DNA from: CAIWHR01 sp963816925
Lineage (GTDB): Bacteria > Pseudomonadota > Gammaproteobacteria > Burkholderiales > Casimicrobiaceae
Direction: 5' to 3'
Length of the DNA: 64,000 bases
Assembly: GCA_963816925.1 (NCBI GenBank)
Contig: CAWFMY010000039.1
Location: 82,723-146,722 of the forward strand
In this document: one piece after another, positions 1-8,433 of the stretch
Layout: the number at the start of each line of letters is the position of its first letter
How positions within the stretch are numbered: the first letter of the stretch is position 1
Notes under the pieces: model-generated
Seen by the model: the letters and a program-made list of their open reading frames with translations, nothing else
The model's database searches: none
What the model was told of the DNA's origin: nothing
Position numbers and translations under genes: made by a program

Positions 1-165
1 GAATCGCCCGTGCACGGAGTCGTAGCCGAGCATGTACGCGAGGTAGTCGGGCTCGAGCAGGTCGTTGATGCCGACGACCTCGATGTCCGGAAAATCGCGC
101 ACCGCTGCGCGAAGCACCATGCGGCCGATGCGGCCGAAGCCGTTGATGCCTACTTTGATGGTCAT
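1..165 (-). CDS. gap: Glyceraldehyde-3-phosphate dehydrogenase, N-terminal fragment
   Basis: This is the first 55 codons of a type I GAPDH; the rest lies beyond the window edge. The enzyme oxidises glyceraldehyde-3-phosphate with NAD and phosphate in cytoplasmic glycolysis and gluconeogenesis. The visible residues begin MTIKVGINGFGRIGR, the Rossmann-fold NAD-binding start that is nearly invariant in the family, followed by the usual VVGINDL and the HGRF region. A ribosome site GGGAGAA precedes the ATG. The ATG overlaps the stop of the acetyltransferase gene by four bases (ATGA), so tkt, the acetyltransferase and gap probably form one transcript. Confidence 0.95.
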   Translation of the reverse strand, partial: MTIKVGINGFGRIGRMVLRAAVRDFPDIEVVGINDLLEPDYLAYMLGYDSVHGRF

Positions 166-734
166 GCCTTTTCTCCCGAATGTTCCATTACCTGTCCGTC
201 GAGCGCGGCCAGAAGCGCGTCGAGGTCGCGCCAGCCGTAGCCCGCCTCGACCAGGTCCATGCCGTCCCATTGGAACGGCTGTTCGACCAGCAGTTCCGCG
301 CCGAGTGCTTCATAGAATGCGCGCGCGCCCCGGTTGCCGGCGATGACCCACGTCAACATGCCCGTCGCGCCCAGCGCGCGCTGCGCGGCGACGACCGCGG
401 CGACGAGCCTTCGTCCGATCCCGGCGCGCTGACTGTCGCGGCGGAGGTAAATGGCGGTCAGTTCGGCGTCGAGGCCGTGCCTGGGCTCCGCCAGCAGATT
501 GCCGGCCGCGAATCCGACGACGTCTCCGCCGTCGTCGGCGACGAAGACGCTCGCCTTGCAGGACGTCGCGGAGAGCACGCGCAGCCAGAGGGCGGCGCTG
601 TCGTCCACGCGCATCGCCGCCAGGTAGGCGTCGGGAATCATTCCCTTGTAGGTCGTTCGCCACGAATCGACACGAACCTGCGCGATCGGTCGCGCATCGT
701 CCGGGCCGGCGGGGCGAATGATCGGCTCGTTCAT
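162..734 (-). CDS. GNAT family N-acetyltransferase
   Basis: A 190-residue single-domain GNAT protein. The acetyl-CoA pyrophosphate-binding loop is visible at about residues 102-108 as QRAGIGR, preceded by the beta-strand ELTAIYLRR typical of motif A. The N-terminal part (IRPAGPDDARPIAQVRVDSW) matches the RimI-like or phosphinothricin-acetyltransferase-like subgroup. The family transfers acetyl groups to amines of small molecules or proteins; the substrate cannot be read from the sequence. It sits 16 bp after tkt and overlaps the gap start by four bases, an insertion into what is usually a direct tkt-gap pair in betaproteobacteria. Confidence 0.88.
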   Translation of the reverse strand: MNEPIIRPAGPDDARPIAQVRVDSWRTTYKGMIPDAYLAAMRVDDSAALWLRVLSATSCKASVFVADDGGDVVGFAAGNLLAEPRHGLDAELTAIYLRRDSQRAGIGRRLVAAVVAAQRALGATGMLTWVIAGNRGARAFYEALGAELLVEQPFQWDGMDLVEAGYGWRDLDALLAALDGQVMEHSGEKA

Positions 735-750
735 CGAACCCGCGAGCCGA

Positions 751-2793
751 TCATGCCGCGACCACGCGCTTGGCCGCCGCGACCACCGCGTCGACGGTGA
801 ACCCGAAGTGCTTGAACAGCACGCCGGCGGGCGCCGATTCGCCGAAGGTGTCGATGCCGATCACCGCGGCGCGGGGATCGTCGGCCGCGCCGACGTACGC
901 GCGCCAGCCGGCCGTCACGCCGGCTTCCACGGCGACGCGCGGGATGCCTGTCGGCAAAACGCTCGCGCGGTAGCCGCCGTCCTGGCGCTCGAAAACACTC
1001 GTGCAGGGAAGCGACACGACGCGCGCGCCGATGCCCTCGCTGGCGAGCGCCGCGCGCGCGCCGATCGCCAGGCCCACTTCGGACCCCGTCGCGATGATGA
1101 CCACGCGGCGACCGTCGTGCGGTCCCCAGTCGGCCAGCACGTAACCGCCGCGGCGGATGTCGGCGCATTGCGCCGCATCGCGCGGCTGGAACGGGACATT
1201 CTGCCGCGTGAGGATCAGGGCAGTCGGGCCGTGCGCGCGTTCGATCGCGGCGACCCAGGCCGCGGCCGTCTCGGTCGCGTCGCAGGGCCGCCAGACGTCG
1301 AGGCCGGGGATGAGACGCAGGCTCGCCGTGTGCTCGACCGCCTGGTGCGTCGGGCCGTCCTCGCCGAGGCCGATCGAATCGTGCGTGTAGACGAAAATCG
1401 AGCGGAGCTTCATCAGCGCCGCCATGCGGACGGCGTTGCGCGCGTAATCGGAAAACGTGAGGAACGTTCCGACATACGGGATGATGCCGCCGTGCAGCGC
1501 GAGGCCGTTCGCGATTGCGCTCATCGCGAATTCGCGCACGCCGAAATGAAGGTAGTTGCCCGGCTGGGCGCGCCCGATGGGCTTGCTGCCCGACCAATTG
1601 GTGAACACGGAGCCCGTGAGGTCGGCCGAGCCGCCCACGAGCTCGGGAAGCGACGGCGCGAGCGCCTCGAGCGCCTGCTGCGATGACTTGCGCGTCGCCA
1701 CGCTTTCGCCCTTCGCGGCGGCGGCATCGACGACCGCTGTCGCGATTTCCTTCCAGCGCGCGGGCAGGTCACCGCCCATCCGGCGGCTGAATTCGGCGGC
1801 AAGGTCGGGGTGCGCCGTGCGATAGGCGGCGAAGCGTTCCGACCACGCCTGCTCGAAAGCGGCGCCGCGCGCGCGCGCGCTCCACGCGGCGCTCACGGCC
1901 TCCGGAATCACGAACGGCGGATGCGTCCAGCCGAGCGCCGCGCGCGCCGCCGCGACTTCCTTTTCTCCGAGCGCCGCGCCGTGAACGTCGGCGGTCCCGG
2001 CCTTGTTCGGCGCGCCTTTGCCGATGATCGTGCGGCAGCAGAGGAGCTGCGGCCGGCCGTGCTGCGCGCCGTCGGCCTTGGCGGCGGCGATCGCCGCATC
2101 GACGGCGGCGATGTCGTGCCCGTCGATGGCCGGATGCACGCGCCAGCCGTAGGCCTCGAAGCGCTGCGGCGTGTCGTCGGTGAACCAGCCCTTGGTCTCG
2201 CCGTCGATCGAGATCCCGTTGTCGTCGTAGAGCACGATCAGCTTGCCGAGGCCCCATGTGCCGGCCAGCGATGACGCCTCGTGCGAGATGCCCTCCATCA
2301 GGCAGCCGTCGCCGACGAAGACGTAGGTGTGATGATCGACGATTTCGTGGCCCGGGCGGTTGAACTCGCGGGCGAGCAGCCATTCCGCGAGCGCCATCCC
2401 CACCGCGTTCGCGAGTCCCTGTCCCAGCGGGCCCGTCGTCGTCTCGACACCGGGCGTGAGGCCATGCTCCGGATGCCCAGGCGTCTTCGAATGCAATTGG
2501 CGAAAGCGCCGGAGCTCTTCGATCGGCAGGTCGTAGCCCGTGAGATGCAGCAGTCCATAGAGCAGCATCGAGCCGTGGCCGTTCGAGAGCACGAAGCGGT
2601 CGCGATCGGACCAGGCGGGATGCGCCGGGTGATGGCGCAAATGGCCGCGCCAAAGCGCGAGCGCGATCTCCGCCATTCCCATCGGCATTCCGGGATGCCC
2701 GGATTTCGCGGTTTCGACCGCATCCATCGCGAGCGCGCGAAGCGCGTTGGCGAGCTCGTGATCGGATACGGCGGCGGATGCGGCGGCGGTCAT
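751..2793 (-). CDS. tkt: Transketolase
   Basis: A full-length 680-residue transketolase, the thiamine-diphosphate enzyme that moves two-carbon units between sugar phosphates in the pentose phosphate pathway or Calvin cycle. The N-terminal pyrimidine-binding part shows AKSGHPGMPMGMA and the diphosphate/metal motif GDGCLMEGISHEAS followed by DDNGISIDG. The central domain has LVGGSADLTGS and the catalytic-glutamate region FGVREFAMSAIANG. The C-terminal domain ends VDAVVAAAKRVVAA. It is first in a minus-strand operon with the acetyltransferase and gap. Two TAGAAT/TTGCAC-like boxes about 70-100 bp upstream give it a plausible promoter. Confidence 0.97.
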   Translation of the reverse strand: MTAAASAAVSDHELANALRALAMDAVETAKSGHPGMPMGMAEIALALWRGHLRHHPAHPAWSDRDRFVLSNGHGSMLLYGLLHLTGYDLPIEELRRFRQLHSKTPGHPEHGLTPGVETTTGPLGQGLANAVGMALAEWLLAREFNRPGHEIVDHHTYVFVGDGCLMEGISHEASSLAGTWGLGKLIVLYDDNGISIDGETKGWFTDDTPQRFEAYGWRVHPAIDGHDIAAVDAAIAAAKADGAQHGRPQLLCCRTIIGKGAPNKAGTADVHGAALGEKEVAAARAALGWTHPPFVIPEAVSAAWSARARGAAFEQAWSERFAAYRTAHPDLAAEFSRRMGGDLPARWKEIATAVVDAAAAKGESVATRKSSQQALEALAPSLPELVGGSADLTGSVFTNWSGSKPIGRAQPGNYLHFGVREFAMSAIANGLALHGGIIPYVGTFLTFSDYARNAVRMAALMKLRSIFVYTHDSIGLGEDGPTHQAVEHTASLRLIPGLDVWRPCDATETAAAWVAAIERAHGPTALILTRQNVPFQPRDAAQCADIRRGGYVLADWGPHDGRRVVIIATGSEVGLAIGARAALASEGIGARVVSLPCTSVFERQDGGYRASVLPTGIPRVAVEAGVTAGWRAYVGAADDPRAAVIGIDTFGESAPAGVLFKHFGFTVDAVVAAAKRVVAA

Positions 2794-2860
2794 GGGAACG
2801 GTCGGTGAACGAAGGGGTTGCGGAGGCCCCGAGTGACAAAACCCCGCGCGAAAACCCTAA

Positions 2861-2891
2861 ATTCTATCGCGCCGGACGCCCGTCTGTGCAA
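2861..2891 (-). promoter_or_regulatory. Probable tkt operon promoter
   Basis: On the minus strand, TTGCAC (plus coordinates 2886-2891) is followed after 19 bp by TAGAAT (2861-2866). The -10 box is a good match, while the 19-bp spacing is longer than ideal. It lies about 70 bp upstream of the tkt start codon in the divergent tkt/speH gap. This is read from sequence only. Confidence 0.45.
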
Positions 2892-2899
2892 TAATTGCA
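2887..2899. promoter_or_regulatory. Perfect inverted repeat TGCAATAATTGCA (possible operator)
   Basis: A 13-bp palindrome with 6-bp arms and a one-base centre lies between the divergent tkt and speH genes and overlaps the putative -35 box of tkt. Such a site could bind a dimeric repressor or activator acting on tkt, speH or both. No second copy was noticed, so the regulatory role is only a guess. Confidence 0.3.
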
Positions 2900-2938
2900 A
2901 TCCGATTACGGGTCGACGGTTTTTTTGATGGCGCGGAT

Positions 2939-2974
2939 GCCCTTTCGCCGATATCGAGGCAAAAGGGCCTTTTT
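2939..2974 (+). terminator. Hairpin with U-tract ahead of speH (terminator or attenuator)
   Basis: Arms GCCCTTTcGCC (2939-2949) and GGCaAAAGGGC (2958-2968) pair with one mismatch around an 8-nt loop, and are followed by CTTTTTC. This is an intrinsic-terminator shape on the plus strand, placed 20 bp before the speH start and with no gene ending just upstream. It would therefore act in the speH leader, perhaps as an attenuator, unless the speH transcript starts within it. Confidence 0.5.
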
Positions 2975-2992
2975 CTTGACAGGGGACGGCTG

Positions 2993-3358
2993 ATGGACGG
3001 TATCCATCTGTTGGGCGAATGGTATGGGTGCCCCGCCGACACGCCCGTGTTGACGCGCGCCGACGCGCTGCGCGCGCTCTGCCTCGAAGCCACCGCATCG
3101 TCGGGCCTGACCGTCGTCGGCGAAGCGTTCCACCAATTCTCGCCGCAGGGCGTCACGGGGACCGTGCTGCTCGCCGAATCGCATCTTGCGATCCACACCT
3201 GGCCCGAGCACGGGTTCGTCACCGTCGACGTCTACGTGTGCAATCTCGCGACCGACAACACGGCGAAGGCCGAGCTGCTTTTCCGCGCGCTCGAGGCCGC
3301 GATCAAGCCTGCGCGCACGCGGTTCCACTCGATCCATCGCGGCGGGACCGATGCCTGA
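2993..3358 (+). CDS. speH: S-adenosylmethionine decarboxylase proenzyme (prokaryotic class 1B)
   Basis: A 121-residue SpeH-type proenzyme, the usual length for the short bacterial class. It makes decarboxylated SAM, the aminopropyl donor for spermidine. The self-cleavage site is visible as LLAESHLAIHTWPE: cleavage before Ser63 generates the pyruvoyl cofactor, and the following His68 and the later Cys in VDVYVCN are the expected catalytic residues. The start ATG follows AGGGGAC at good spacing. The stop overlaps the start of speE by 8 bp, so the two polyamine genes are translationally coupled. Confidence 0.95.
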   Translation: MDGIHLLGEWYGCPADTPVLTRADALRALCLEATASSGLTVVGEAFHQFSPQGVTGTVLLAESHLAIHTWPEHGFVTVDVYVCNLATDNTAKAELLFRALEAAIKPARTRFHSIHRGGTDA

Positions 3359-4253
3359 CGAAACCGGGAATCCGCCGGCAGAGGGCATAGGCGGCGGGGA
3401 CCTCGTCCCCGGCCTGATGACCGAATACCTGACGGATGCCTGGGGATTCTTCATCCGCTCGGCCCGCCAGTACGAAAAATTCCGCTCGCCGCACCAGGCG
3501 GTCGAGGTGCACGACACCGCGCATTTCGGCAAGCTGTTTCGCCTCGACGGCCATTTCATGACCTCCGAGATGGACGAGTTCTTCTATCACGAGAACCTGG
3601 TCCACATGGCGGCGTTGACGCATCCCAGCCCGGAGCGCGCGCTCATCATCGGCGGCGGCGACGGCGGCTCGGCCGAGGAGATTCTCAAGCATCCGTCGAT
3701 CAAGTCGGTCGTCCTGTGCGAGCTCGACCTCGCCGTGATCGACATCGCGCGCAAATACCTGCAGACGGTGCACCGGGGCGCGCTCGACGACGGCCGCCTC
3801 ACGCTCAGGATCGGCGACGGCTTCAACTACGTGCACGAGGCCGAGGAGCAGTACGACCTGATCGTCCTCGATCTCACCGACCCCGGCGGCCCGTCGGAAT
3901 CGCTGTACACGCCGGACTTCTACCGCGCGTGCGCCGTGCGCCTGAAGCCCGTCGGTGCGATGACGCTCCACATTGCGAGCCCCGTCGCGCATCCGGAGCG
4001 CATCCGCTCGTGCCTCGCGAACCTGCGCGTCGCGTTCCCGCTCGTCACGCCCTACCTCACGTCGGTCCCGCTCTACGGCGGCCTCTGGATGATGGCGTGC
4101 GTGTCGCAGACGCTCGACCCGAAAAGCCTCTCCGCGCGCGAGGTCGACCGGCGCATCGCCCAGCGCGCGCTTCCCGACCTCAGGTACTACAACGGCGACA
4201 TGCACCGCGCGGCGCTCGCGCTGCCCAATTTCGTCCGCGCCATCGTCGGTTAG
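3351..4253 (+). CDS. speE: Spermidine synthase (polyamine aminopropyltransferase)
   Basis: A protein of about 300 residues that transfers the aminopropyl group of decarboxylated SAM to putrescine. Family marks seen: YHENLVHMA, the glycine-rich nucleoside-binding loop IIGGGDGGSAEEIL, the acidic end of strand 2 VVLCELD, GDGFNYV, and LDLTDPGGPSESLYTPDFY with the catalytic aspartate. The chosen start (3351) overlaps speH and has GGCGGGA before it; a second ATG at 3417 would give a product 22 residues shorter. It follows speH directly, as expected for one spermidine pathway unit. Confidence 0.95.
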   Translation: MPDETGNPPAEGIGGGDLVPGLMTEYLTDAWGFFIRSARQYEKFRSPHQAVEVHDTAHFGKLFRLDGHFMTSEMDEFFYHENLVHMAALTHPSPERALIIGGGDGGSAEEILKHPSIKSVVLCELDLAVIDIARKYLQTVHRGALDDGRLTLRIGDGFNYVHEAEEQYDLIVLDLTDPGGPSESLYTPDFYRACAVRLKPVGAMTLHIASPVAHPERIRSCLANLRVAFPLVTPYLTSVPLYGGLWMMACVSQTLDPKSLSAREVDRRIAQRALPDLRYYNGDMHRAALALPNFVRAIVG

Positions 4254-4388
4254 CCGGCGTTTCGCCCCTGCCGACAGCCTCGGGGTAGCCGCCCCTTCCC
4301 TCGCCGGCGAAGTTGGATTTAGGATGTCCGGCCGGCACGCGGCCGTGCGTCGCTGCCGGCCATCGCCAACTCACCCAGGGAGGATGCC

Positions 4389-5794
4389 ATGCTCACCGCC
4401 TTGCGTCTGCTGCGCCCGCTCGTCGTCGTTGCCATCGCCGCCGTTTCCGCGCTTGCCTGGAGCGCCCCGTCCCAGCGCACGTTCGTCGCCTCCTACGGCA
4501 ACGACACCAGCGCCAATTGCAGTCTCCTCGCTGCCCTGCCGCAGCTTCAACGCGGCGATCGCGCAGACCAAGCCCGGCGGCGAGGTCGTGATCCTCGACA
4601 CCGCCGGATACGGCCCGATGACGATCACCCAGTCGCTCAAGGTCATCGGCCCGTCCGGCGTCTACGGCGGCATCAGCGTGCTCGGGGGCGCGAGCGGCAT
4701 CACGACCGGGATCGTGATCAACGCCGGCGACACCGACGTCGTCACGCTGCGCGGCCTCGACATCTCCGGCGTCCCCGGCGCGGCACCGCTGCCGCGCCGC
4801 GGCATCGACATCCTGAATGCCGGCGTGGTCCACATCGAGAAGTCGTCGATCGGCAACTTCACGCAGGACGACAGCGGCTGCATCGCTCTCATTACGTCCA
4901 AGTCCGTCCACGTGTATGTCGTCGACAGCTTCCTGCGCGAGTGCAATGCCGGGATTGGCGCATTCGGCAACGCGGCCACGCCGGTCCCCCCATCGGTGGT
5001 CGTTGACAACACCCGCATCGAAAACGGCGTCAACACGGGCGGCACCGGCAACCCCACGTGTGGCGTGTGCATGGGGGGCTACGTCGGCGTTTCGCTGCGC
5101 AACAGCACGATTACCCAGCAGGATTTCGGGGTGGAGTTCGACGGCCTGGTGGCGGGCACCGTCCCCAGCTACCTCGACATCGTCAACAGCAAGTTGATCG
5201 GAAACACGACAGGCGTGAAATTCGACAACAGCACCGCTGGCGCAAGGGGCCAGATCTCGATCGTCGGCAGCCAGCTCACGGGCTCGACCGACCTCATGCA
5301 GGTCTCCCATTCGGCGGTGAGCGGAACCACGGACGTGAGGATCACGGATTCCTACCTCGCCTTCGCGACAAACGGGTTGCACTTCGCCAATTCCGCAGCC
5401 GGCGCGACCTCCAACCTGCTCGCGGAGCTGGTGCGCACGGAGATCAGCAGGATTGGAACAACGCAGATCGACGTCAGCGCCACCAATGGCGCCAACCTGT
5501 CGCTCGACATCCGCGATTCGAATCTTTCCCTGGCGGCGACGTTGCTGAGGACCTCGGGCACCTCGCCATTGAACGTCAGCGTCATCCGCTCACACCTTCA
5601 CCATTCGACGCACGGCGATCGACCATGGTCATGGCACGATCCAGCTCGACGGCGCCCACGTCAGCAACAACGGAAACGACTTCGTCAACAGCGGCAGCGG
5701 CACCATCGTGTCGAACGGCCACAACATGGTCACGGCCAACGCCAATGCATCGGGTTTCACGTACATCACGCCGACGGTGATTCTGGAGAAATGA
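4389..5794 (+). CDS. Secreted right-handed beta-helix protein, QRTFVAS family (two frame breaks)
   Basis: The protein starts MLTALRLLRPLVVVAIAAV, a signal peptide ending near ALAWSAPS, so it is exported. The mature part opens with SQRTFVASYGND, then CSL, PCRSF, the block PGGEVVILDTAGYGPMTIT, and VYGGI. It continues as short beta-helix rungs rich in N, G, T and S and ends VTPTVILEK-like (TPTVILEK). Reading it through needs one base removed near 4530 (giving CSLSLPCRSF) and one near 5560-5610; the total length leaves remainder 2 when divided by three. The same family recurs at 62841 and as a domain near 61865. The function is unknown; such folds often bind or cleave polysaccharides, but no catalytic motif is visible. 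The ATG follows GGAGG. Confidence 0.75.
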
Positions 5795-5821
5795 GGTCCG
5801 ACGGCACGTCGGCCGGGCGTC

Positions 5822-5878
5822 GACGTGCTCCGGCGCCGGGTTGCGGCTCTTGAAGCCGGCGCCCGGCGCCCCCACGTC
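5822..5878. terminator. Very strong hairpin after the beta-helix gene
   Basis: Arms 5832-5848 and 5854-5870 pair at 15 of 17 positions with loop CTTGA, counting the outer GGCGCCGGG/CCCGGCGCC. The outer flanks GACGTG (5822-5827) and CACGTC (5873-5878) extend it further. There is no T-run, so it is not a classical intrinsic terminator. It could stop transcription with Rho, protect the 3' end, or be a REP-like element. A possible ATG at 5841 lies inside it, which argues for the later start of the next gene. Confidence 0.5.
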
Positions 5879-5927
5879 CGGATTGTGCGGGGCGCGCTCC
5901 AGGGCCCCGCGAAACGGACAACGGGAC

Positions 5928-6206
5928 ATGGGCATTCCAGCGAGCGGCACTACGACGGCCTTCGGCATCGCGATGCCTGACGCCGATTACGTCATGATCG
6001 ACGGCGTCATGTTCGAGACCGAATACCTGCGGGTCCCCGACCGCGACACGGTCGCGGACGACATCGTCCTCGAGGCGCGGAACGGCGAGACGGAAGTCAC
6101 GCTCACGCGCGAGGACGTCGACGGCGCCGAGCATCTCGGCGAGGGGCTCTATCGCCTCAAATCGGGCGCGCACCTGCGCCTGCTGACGACCGCCACGATC
6201 CACTGA
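5928..6206 (+). CDS. Small hypothetical protein
   Basis: A 92-residue acidic protein that I do not recognise. It begins MGIPASGTTTAFGIAMPDAD and continues with alternating short strands (DYVMIDGVMFETEYLRVPD, VTLTREDVDGAEHLGEGLYRLKSG), suggesting a compact all-beta fold. There is no signal peptide or membrane segment. The ATG at 5928 is chosen over the upstream in-frame ATG at 5841 because the latter lies in a strong hairpin and its extension looks non-coding; ATG 5973 is also possible. It sits between the beta-helix gene and the convergent dioxygenase gene, which ends 9 bp after it. Confidence 0.55.
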   Translation: MGIPASGTTTAFGIAMPDADYVMIDGVMFETEYLRVPDRDTVADDIVLEARNGETEVTLTREDVDGAEHLGEGLYRLKSGAHLRLLTTATIH

Positions 6207-6214
6207 CCGGACGA

Positions 6215-6868
6215 CTAGGGCAGGACGATGTCGAAGTTGCCGGCCAGCGCGCCGGCTTCGCGGCCGAGCGCAGCGGCCAGCGCCATTGTCAGCTGTTCAC
6301 GGGTGCCTTTCGGCGACCCCGCGAGCACCGGGTCACGGTCGGCCGCGTCGCCCTCGATGTAGACCTGCGTCGTGAGCGCGGCGCCGCTCGCCGTGCGCAC
6401 CTTGAGATGCAGGTGGGCGACCCGCCCGCCATAGGCGACCGGGCGGATCGTCTTGAACGCATAGCGGCCGTCGGCATCCGTCGTCGCGACGCCGTAACCC
6501 TGAAAGCCGTCGTCGCGCGGCGACCCCTCGTCGCCCACGTGGTGATAGCGGCCGAAGACATCGCATTGCCAGAGCTCGACGGTCGCGCCGGCGTGCGCCC
6601 TACCATCGCGCGTGACGACACGCCCCGCGAAATAGAGGCGCGTTCCCTGCGCTGTCGTGCCGTGTCCGGCAACCTGCGTCAGGTCGGCATCGCGGTCGGC
6701 AGGAATGGTTCGCGGATAGAACGGGCCTTCCGTTTGCGCCGGCGTGGGCCGCAGCGACTTCTGCGCGCGCAGCGGAGAAACGGACGTGCCGCAGAGCCCG
6801 CAGACCAGGACCGCGAGCGCGCGACGCCGCGCGGCAAAGGCGGTGGACGGGAAGGGGCGTCGTGGCAT
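6215..6868 (-). CDS. Exported intradiol ring-cleavage dioxygenase-like protein
   Basis: A 217-residue protein of the protocatechuate 3,4-dioxygenase / catechol dioxygenase fold. The first 35 residues contain RRR followed by a hydrophobic stretch ending VSPLRA, an export signal that could be Tat-dependent. The core has TEGPFYP, ELWQCDVFGRYHH, YGGRVAHLHLKV and TQVYIEGD. The non-haem iron ligands of the family (Tyr, Tyr, His, His) are present in GRYHH, VAYGG and HLH. Cytoplasmic ring-cleaving enzymes lack a signal peptide, so this belongs to the exported single-subunit group whose substrates are mostly unknown. It diverges from ygiB. Confidence 0.85.
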   Translation of the reverse strand: MPRRPFPSTAFAARRRALAVLVCGLCGTSVSPLRAQKSLRPTPAQTEGPFYPRTIPADRDADLTQVAGHGTTAQGTRLYFAGRVVTRDGRAHAGATVELWQCDVFGRYHHVGDEGSPRDDGFQGYGVATTDADGRYAFKTIRPVAYGGRVAHLHLKVRTASGAALTTQVYIEGDAADRDPVLAGSPKGTREQLTMALAAALGREAGALAGNFDIVLP

Positions 6869-6915
6869 TCGCTGCTTTCGTCGCGCCGGGGTCGTTCGGC
6901 TATGATGGGCGCGCG

Positions 6916-7278
6916 ATGCGAAATCGTACACGCAAATCGTCGGCACGCGTGACGCTGGTGCTGCTGGGCGCCGCCGCGATCGCGGGCTGCGGCGATTCCG
7001 GAACTCCGGCCCCCGAGCATCGCGACGTCTACGCATCGAAGGAGGACTGCCTCGCCGACTGGCGCGACCCCAAGGAGTGCGAGGAGGGTCCCGCGCAGAA
7101 TTCGGGCGGCAGGCGCAGCAGCTATTGGTACGGCCCGTCGTACTCCACGGGTCACTCCTGGGGCGGTGGCTATCACGCCGGCGCGCCACGCCCCGGGAGC
7201 GCAGCACTCGGCACGCACAGCACGACGCGCGGCGGCTTCGGCGGCAGCGGTCACGCGCACGCGTCGGGCGGGTCGTGA
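6916..7278 (+). CDS. ygiB: YgiB/DUF1190-family lipoprotein
   Basis: A 120-residue probable lipoprotein. The signal MRNRTRKSSARVTLVLLG ends at a lipobox IAGC, so the protein is likely anchored to the outer or inner membrane. The mature part has the YgiB marks VYASKEDCLADW and CEEGPAQ, a glycine- and tyrosine-rich middle (SSYWYGPSYSTGHSWGGG), and the conserved tail TTRGGFGGSG. The start at 6916 is preferred over 6862 because it gives a clean lipoprotein signal. A TATGAT box at 6901-6906 is only 10 bp before the ATG, so the transcript may be nearly leaderless. The stop overlaps the next start by one base (TGATG). Confidence 0.85.
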   Translation: MRNRTRKSSARVTLVLLGAAAIAGCGDSGTPAPEHRDVYASKEDCLADWRDPKECEEGPAQNSGGRRSSYWYGPSYSTGHSWGGGYHAGAPRPGSAALGTHSTTRGGFGGSGHAHASGGS

Positions 7279-8420
7279 TGGAACGCGAGATGCGCACGCC
7301 GCGTGCCGACTGGATCGCCCAGTGCGAGAGCGTGGGCTTCTCGTATCACTCGATCGACGGCACCTACTGGGACGAGTCGCGCTGTTACCGGTTCACCGCG
7401 GAGGAAATCGACACGCTGGAAGCCGCGACGGCGGAGCTCTCCGCGCGCTGCCTCGACGCCGCCGAGCACATCGTCGCCAACGGCCGCATGGCGGACCTGG
7501 CGATTCCGCCCGCCTGGCGCGAGCACGTCGCCGCATCGTGGCGCGCGCGCGCGCCGTCGCTGATGGGCCGCTTCGACCTCGCGTTCGACGGCCGCGGTCC
7601 GCCGAAGCTCCTCGAGTACAACGCCGACACGCCGACCGCGCTGCTCGAGGCTTCCGTCGTGCAATGGCACTGGCTGCAGCAGGCGATCCTTCCGGGCGAG
7701 CCGCGCGCGGACCAGTTCAATTCGCTGCACGAGAAGCTGATCTCGAACTGGCGCGCGCTGGCGGTCACCTGGTCGGCGAACACGCCCGTGCATTTCACCT
7801 GCGCGGGCGACAGCGAAGAGGATTGCGGCAATCTCGACTACCTGCGCGACGTCGCGACGCAGGCCGGCGCGACGACGAAATTCGTCGCCATCGACGACGT
7901 CGGCTGGAACGCCGGGCGCGGCGCCTTCGTCGACCTCGACGATGTCGAGATCTCGGTGCTTGCGAAGCTGTACCCCTGGGAATGGCTGGCCGCCGACGCG
8001 TTCGGCGCGCATCTTCTCGAAGCCAGGATCCGCGTCATCGAACCCGCGTGGAAGATGCTGTTGTCGAACAAGGGGCTCCTGCCGATTCTCTGGGAACTGT
8101 TCCCGGAGCACGAGAATCTGCTGCCGGCCGCGTTCGAGCCGGGAAGGATCGACGGCGACTGGGTCGAAAAGCCGCTCCTGTCGCGCGAAGGCGCCAACGT
8201 GACGATCCACCACCGCGACGCGACGATCGCCGCATCCGGCGACTACGGCGCCGAGGGCCGCGTCTACCAGGCCTGCGCGCGGATCCCGCGCTTCGGCGAC
8301 GATTACGTCACGATCGGCTCGTGGGTGATCGGCGACGAGCCCGCCGGAATCGGAATGCGCGAGGACGAAAGCGAGATCACGCGCAACACCAGCCGCTTCG
8401 TGCCGCACTATTTCGTCTGA
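7278..8420 (+). CDS. ygiC: Glutathionylspermidine synthase-like ATP-grasp protein
   Basis: A 380-residue homologue of the C-terminal synthetase domain of glutathionylspermidine synthase (YgiC/YjfC group); the N-terminal amidase domain of GspS is absent. ATP-grasp features are visible: KLLEYNADTPTALLEAS, the region VEKPLLSREGANV that binds ATP phosphates, and GSWVIGDEPAGIGMRE near the end. The family ligates amines to peptide carboxylates, but YgiC and YjfC of E. coli are not reported to make glutathionylspermidine, so the substrate is open. It is coupled to ygiB and followed by the DUF350 gene, the same trio as E. coli yjfL-yjfM-yjfC in a different order. speH-speE lie 3 kb upstream. Confidence 0.9.
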   Translation: MEREMRTPRADWIAQCESVGFSYHSIDGTYWDESRCYRFTAEEIDTLEAATAELSARCLDAAEHIVANGRMADLAIPPAWREHVAASWRARAPSLMGRFDLAFDGRGPPKLLEYNADTPTALLEASVVQWHWLQQAILPGEPRADQFNSLHEKLISNWRALAVTWSANTPVHFTCAGDSEEDCGNLDYLRDVATQAGATTKFVAIDDVGWNAGRGAFVDLDDVEISVLAKLYPWEWLAADAFGAHLLEARIRVIEPAWKMLLSNKGLLPILWELFPEHENLLPAAFEPGRIDGDWVEKPLLSREGANVTIHHRDATIAASGDYGAEGRVYQACARIPRFGDDYVTIGSWVIGDEPAGIGMREDESEITRNTSRFVPHYFV

Positions 8421-8433
8421 AGAGGAGTCGTCC

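Noticed and set aside
2976..2981. TTGACA as a -35 box for speH
   Set aside because: It lies only 12 bp before the speH start codon, leaving no room for a -10 box and transcript start upstream of the ribosome site.
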